NCBI RefSeq assembly: GCF_000330885.1
Contig: NC_020060.1
Coordinates: 128,140-192,139 of the forward strand
DNA length: 64,000 bases
Source of the DNA: Rhizobium tropici CIAT 899
GTDB taxonomy: Bacteria > Pseudomonadota > Alphaproteobacteria > Rhizobiales > Rhizobiaceae
Reading direction: 5' to 3'
Shown: piece by piece, positions 60,858 through 64,000 of the stretch
How the letters are laid out: every line of letters begins with the position of its first letter
Numbering within the stretch: position 1 is the stretch's first letter
Program-made: the position numbers and the translations under genes
The notes under the pieces: model-generated
Told to the model about the DNA's origin: nothing
The model's input: the letters and a program-made list of their open reading frames with translations, nothing else
The model's database searches: none

Positions 60858-61174
60858 GGCGGCTTTTGCGATTTCCGCGGACGGCGAGAGCGGCTGCGTG
60901 AGGGCATTGGCAAGCTTTCGATAGCAGCGAGCGCGACCAGTTCAACGTCTCCTTGTCGACAAGCTGTCATCTCTCATCGGGGATATTGCAGCCCGTCCGT
61001 CCGGCCGCAACCTGGCGCCGCCGGAATTTTCCCCGCCGCATTCTGCGGCTCCTCGCGCGTCAAAATTCAGGCGCCGCCAGATCCTCCACATCCGTTTCGG
61101 CCTTGCAAGGTGCAACCCTGCTTCCCGGTCTGCTGTCGATCCCCGCAATGACGCAATCGACAAGGAGATCCATC
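60858..61174. other. Leader region with a possible third repeat copy
   Basis: About 320 bases without a gene. Contains GGAATTTT (61023-61030) facing AAAATTC (61062-61068) around a C-rich loop; this resembles the two leader elements at 59721 and 60225 in layout, though the flanking bases differ. It ends in CAAGGAGATCCATC before the ATG. Confidence 0.4.
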
Positions 61175-61348
61175 ATGCAACAGCTCGCTCAATTCCTCGC
61201 CGCCACCGGCCGCCAACTCCGCGCCCTCGGCAAGGTGATCAGCCACTTCTTCCGCAAGGGCAAGCTCGCACTGAAGCTTGCGATCAAGATCCCGTTCTTC
61301 GTTGACATCGAAGTGTCGTTCGAGACCGATTGGAACCTGCGCCGATGA
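61175..61348 (+). CDS. Small basic hypothetical protein
   Basis: A 57-residue protein, MQQLAQFLAATGRQLRALGK then VISHFFRKGKLALKLAIKIP, ending in FETDWNLRR. Amphipathic and basic; it could associate with membranes. ATG 61175 after CAAGGAGATCCATC is preferred over an ATG at 61148. It ends before a tetraloop hairpin. Confidence 0.65.
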   Translation: MQQLAQFLAATGRQLRALGKVISHFFRKGKLALKLAIKIPFFVDIEVSFETDWNLRR

Positions 61349-61356
61349 GGCGCCTT

Positions 61357-61378
61357 ACGGCCCGCTTCGGCGGGCCGT
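61357..61378. terminator. UUCG-tetraloop terminator between convergent genes
   Basis: ACGGCCCGC-TTCG-GCGGGCCGT: nine perfect pairs with an extra-stable UUCG loop, between the convergent genes ending at 61348 and 61381; T-rich on the plus-strand side (TCTCATT). May serve both directions. Confidence 0.75.
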
Positions 61379-61380
61379 TC

Positions 61381-61638
61381 TCATTGTGCCACTGAGGCGC
61401 GCGGACGATAGCCGCGCTTGCGCTTTCGTCGGAGCAGATCGAGGAACAGGTCTACAGCTTCCTCTTCCCGACCGAAATGATGGATCATCATCTGTCCCTT
61501 GCTTCCGATGCGGCCCCATTTGCGCAGGAGACAGACGTCCCCGAACAGGTTCGGCTCGATTGACATGGCATAATAGCGCGCCATGTTCTTCGCTACATCG
61601 GTGCGTTCGACATAAAGATGGTAGGGTTGCGCGATCAT
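61381..61638 (-). CDS. WGR-domain protein
   Basis: An 85-residue protein made of a WGR domain alone: YHLYVERTDVAKNMARYYAM, then IEPNLFGDVCLLRKWGRIGS with the Trp-Gly-Arg motif, and a basic tail. WGR domains are found in PARP-like and MolR-type proteins and are thought to bind nucleic acids. Short WGR proteins are widespread on rhizobial plasmids. ATG 61638 is used; a start at 61680 would add 14 residues. Confidence 0.85.
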   Translation of the reverse strand: MIAQPYHLYVERTDVAKNMARYYAMSIEPNLFGDVCLLRKWGRIGSKGQMMIHHFGREEEAVDLFLDLLRRKRKRGYRPRASVAQ

Positions 61639-61841
61639 GAGGGTAGAATCGCCGATCCCGGGAAACGCGTCCAACGACACTTATGAATCGGTCGGCGCTG
61701 ATCGATTCACGACGGTGATGATAAGCGAGGGGACGAGACAGGCTTGGTGCGAGACGCCTTCGGCGCACGGCTCTACTCGCTCACGCTCCCCGAACCCGCC
61801 GGGCGGTTTCGGCCATCCGGCAACGATCCTCTCGCGGGTCC

Positions 61842-62420
61842 TCAGCCGCACCATCCATGTCTGGCACCGTCCCAGCGCCTGGCGAGGCCCTCATCGACAA
61901 GTCTGTCCCCGATCGAGTGCCCGGATCGTGTTACGGTCCGGAGCTTGCGACCATACTTGTCTTCATCGCGCAAGCCAGCGGAAAGCGAGAAGTTGCCGGC
62001 ATTCAGCAGCGCCAGCAGGCGTGCCTTCGCCGCCTCGCCCTTGATGCGTTCCGCTTCGCAGCGCGGCGGGCTGAGTTCCGGCGTGTCGATATCCGCGATG
62101 CGGATTTTCTGGCCCTCGAACCAGAAGGTATCGCCGTCGACGACGCAGTTCATGCGCGCGCTCTCGCCGCAAAACGCAAACGCGGCCGCCAATCTATCTG
62201 CCGCCGGCGTTCTGGCCAAAGCGAGTACGCCAGAGAGATCGCCGCCGCCGAAGGCAAACCAGCCTCCAGCAGCAACAATGATGGCTGAGATCAACGCCAT
62301 CAGCGATGTGCGCGGACCTTTCTGTCCGGACTGGGGTGACTTTCCCCGCAGGCGATATCGATCATTCCTACTGCCGGACTTCCGCGGCCTTCTTAACGGA
62401 ACCACATTCGATTTCGCCAC
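61842..62420 (-). CDS. Membrane-anchored thermonuclease-family (SNase) protein
   Basis: A 192-residue protein. A basic N-terminus and a hydrophobic helix (LMALISAIIVAAGGWFAFGG) anchor it; the staphylococcal-nuclease domain follows, with VVDGDTFWFEGQKIRIADID (calcium site Asp, Arg) and DEDKYGRKL carrying the second conserved Arg. GTG at 62420 with GAGGACGGGCAA before it is preferred over the TTG at 62447. Such nucleases are common beside transfer genes on rhizobial plasmids; possible roles are DNA uptake or processing during transfer. Confidence 0.82.
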   Translation of the reverse strand: MAKSNVVPLRRPRKSGSRNDRYRLRGKSPQSGQKGPRTSLMALISAIIVAAGGWFAFGGGDLSGVLALARTPAADRLAAAFAFCGESARMNCVVDGDTFWFEGQKIRIADIDTPELSPPRCEAERIKGEAAKARLLALLNAGNFSLSAGLRDEDKYGRKLRTVTRSGHSIGDRLVDEGLARRWDGARHGWCG

Positions 62421-62664
62421 TTGCCCGTCCTCTTCTGTTTGCCTCAAGCTATCTCGGACCTGGTTTCATCTGCGTTTACGGCCCGACCTGAAGTCGGGCC
62501 GGCAGGATGGTGTGCGCAGGCGGGGCGCAGTCGGTCCCGCCTCCCCTTCGGGCCACCATGTTGAGGCTCCTGCGGCTGCGCTGTTTCCCGCCCCTCGCAC
62601 GACGAGAATTCCGGAAATCCCGCCCGTTGGGCGGCCGCTATGCTGATTTCTCCGATACTCTTCA

Positions 62665-64000
62665 TTATGCTCGATCGGCCTTGCTCGTTGCACTGCGCGC
62701 CGGCTCGATCGGATGCGCGTCGGGCCTGCCTTTGAGCTGGTGAAACTTGTTCGTCCCGACGCACCTCTTCATATCCTCTCGCCGGAACCAGATGGCACGG
62801 CCGCATCTCAGCGGTGCGTTCCCCGCCGTGAAGACGATCTGCTCGTCGGCACGCATGCGCAGGACCTCATGAGGCTGGATCAGAGGTCTGGCGGCCAGTT
62901 GCTTCGATCGTGTGCGAGACGATCCGCTCGCCTGAGAACTGCGGCTGACCTGGTCGATCTCGACCGTCGTCATGCCGCAACGGCGCGAGATGTAATCGGC
63001 GGTTTCGGGATCGTTGATGGCGGCAAAGGAAATCCAGCTCGCGCTTTCGAACCATTTGCTTGCCGCGTCGCGACCGCCATAGGTCTCGCGCATCTGGCCG
63101 ATCGACTGGTAGATCATGAGGAGCGTGATGCCGTATTTCCGACCGGCGTCGCGGGCTGTCTCAAGGATGCGCATGTAGCCGAGGCGCGCGACCTCATCGA
63201 GGAGAAAGAGAGTCCTGCCCTCCATTTGCCCATTGCGATTATAAATCGCGTTCAGGAACGAGCCGATGATGACGCGCGCCAGGCCCGAATGCGTTTCCAG
63301 CGTCTTGAGATCGACATTGATGAAGATGTCGGTCTTTCCCTCTCCAAGATCTTGCGTCGTAAAGCTCGTACCCGAGACCAGGGCGGCGTAGTTCGGATAG
63401 GACAACCAATGTGTTTCCTTGACCGCGTTGGCGTAGACGCCGGAAAAGGTCTCGGGCGTCATGTTGACGAAAGCCGCGACATTTTCCTTCACGAAGTCCG
63501 AGTCTGAGTTGTCGTAGATCGACTGCAGCCGCTCCCGCAGTTTCGGCTCCGGCTCGGAGAGGTTCTTGCGCACCTGCCGAAGCGTCTGGTCGTTCTCCGG
63601 CGTGTGGCCGGAGAGGCAAACATCGGCAATCAGCGCTGTCAGCAGCTGCAAGGCCGAGGCGCGGAAGAAATCATCACGAACGCCGCGCGCGCCGCCGCTA
63701 TCGCTCATGATCCAGGAGGCGACCGAGGCGATATCCTCCTCTTTCGTTCCGCCGAACCGGCCGATCCAGTCGAGCGCGTTGAAGCCGATCTCCGAGCGCT
63801 TCGGATCGAGGACAAAGACATCTCGGTCGGCGTCGCCACGGTGCTTCGACACCATCGGAGCGACCTCATTCGACGGGTCGAGGACGACGAGCGCCCCGCC
63901 CCATTTGAGCGCCGTCGGGATCGTGACCGATGTCGTCTTGAAGCCGCCGGAGCCGGCGAAGACGATGCCGTGCGACGAGCCGAACGAGCCGTCGATGCAG
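62665..64000 (-). CDS. traG: TraG/VirD4-family type IV coupling protein, C-terminal part
   Basis: The last 445 codons of a coupling protein are visible; the 5' end lies beyond the right edge. A Walker A motif FAGSGGFKTTS near 63925-63955, Walker B LFLLDEVARLGYM, and GITLLMIYQSIGQM followed by ISFAAINDPETADYIS are typical of TraG. TraG is the membrane ATPase that joins the relaxase-DNA complex to the conjugative pore. Its presence marks the replicon as conjugative or mobilisable. The relaxase (traA) and traCD are expected to be close by but are outside this window. Confidence 0.92.
   Translation of the reverse strand, partial: CIDGSFGSSHGIVFAGSGGFKTTSVTIPTALKWGGALVVLDPSNEVAPMVSKHRGDADRDVFVLDPKRSEIGFNALDWIGRFGGTKEEDIASVASWIMSDSGGARGVRDDFFRASALQLLTALIADVCLSGHTPENDQTLRQVRKNLSEPEPKLRERLQSIYDNSDSDFVKENVAAFVNMTPETFSGVYANAVKETHWLSYPNYAALVSGTSFTTQDLGEGKTDIFINVDLKTLETHSGLARVIIGSFLNAIYNRNGQMEGRTLFLLDEVARLGYMRILETARDAGRKYGITLLMIYQSIGQMRETYGGRDAASKWFESASWISFAAINDPETADYISRRCGMTTVEIDQVSRSSQASGSSRTRSKQLAARPLIQPHEVLRMRADEQIVFTAGNAPLRCGRAIWFRREDMKRCVGTNKFHQLKGRPDAHPIEPARSATSKADRA

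Noticed and set aside
1..64000. CRISPR arrays, tRNA or rRNA genes
   Set aside because: No regularly spaced direct repeats and no tRNA-like or rRNA-like sequences were noticed in reading the window; a tRNAscan-type search was not possible.
1..64000. repABC origin or oriT
   Set aside because: No RepA/RepB/RepC proteins or recognisable nick-region next to a relaxase gene occur here; they would be expected outside the window near the rest of the tra genes.

Overview
The window looks like part of a large conjugative plasmid (or a plasmid-like accessory region) of a rhizobial alphaproteobacterium (Rhizobium/Sinorhizobium/Agrobacterium type). The evidence is high-GC coding, GGAGG-type ribosome sites with frequent TTG and GTG starts, many CUT2 and TRAP importers, and a right-hand block of genes that I know from rhizobial plasmids: a TraG coupling protein, DUF736 and DUF1419 proteins, an ArdC-like antirestriction protein, a ParB-like protein and a giant methylase-helicase. 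No rRNA, tRNA or CRISPR was seen.

Bases 1-30 kb form one catabolic regulon. A palindromic operator, core CAGATTGTCTGATAATCTG flanked by TTGA/TCAA, occurs in front of nearly every transcription unit (about 420, 594, 902, 15080, 20680, 20719, 23213, 26957 and 29633, plus a weak copy at 24031). An FCD-type GntR regulator (23256-23945) sits in the middle and is the obvious candidate to bind it. The units are: (i) a partial alcohol dehydrogenase, leftward from about 366; (ii) a sugar-type ABC importer, zinc alcohol dehydrogenase, ABM-domain protein and type II NADH dehydrogenase, rightward from 1035; (iii) a leftward operon of flavin reductase, carboxymuconolactone-decarboxylase-like protein, RutA-like flavin monooxygenase, ABC binding protein, aminotransferase and Gfa-like protein (20642-15469); (iv) a leftward operon of ABC ATPase, two permeases, FMN reductase and RibB (14963-10077); (v) an SDR; (vi) an unusual alpha/beta hydrolase; (vii) two metallo-beta-lactamase-fold hydrolases and an alcohol dehydrogenase; (viii) a chemoreceptor next to a GH3 beta-glucosidase. 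My reading is that the cell senses, imports and oxidatively opens an unidentified small molecule, probably a glycoside or N-heterocycle, with FMNH2 chemistry supplied locally by two reductases and RibB. Decay is visible in a chemoreceptor pseudogene (8543-9064) and an IS6-family transposase remnant (9736-10010).

Bases 32-44 kb have no copies of that operator. They hold a vapC toxin pseudogene, a small HNH-like protein, a Tat-exported metallo-beta-lactamase-fold hydrolase, and a second catabolic unit: fused DctQM TRAP transporter with its binding protein, a 3-hydroxyisobutyrate-dehydrogenase-like enzyme, an alpha/beta hydrolase, a LysR regulator, a TIM-barrel isomerase/epimerase, and stand-alone DhaK and DhaL. 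This set fits use of a three- or four-carbon sugar, sugar acid or ketose.

Bases 44.5-64 kb are plasmid backbone: TOPRIM protein, DUF1419 protein, a 1697-residue methylase-helicase, ParB-like protein, a translationally coupled chain of hypotheticals (one frameshifted), antirestriction protein, several very small genes separated by strong terminators and repeated GC-rich leaders, a WGR protein, a membrane-anchored nuclease, and the 3' part of traG running off the end. All functions are from reading the translated sequence; no database search was possible.
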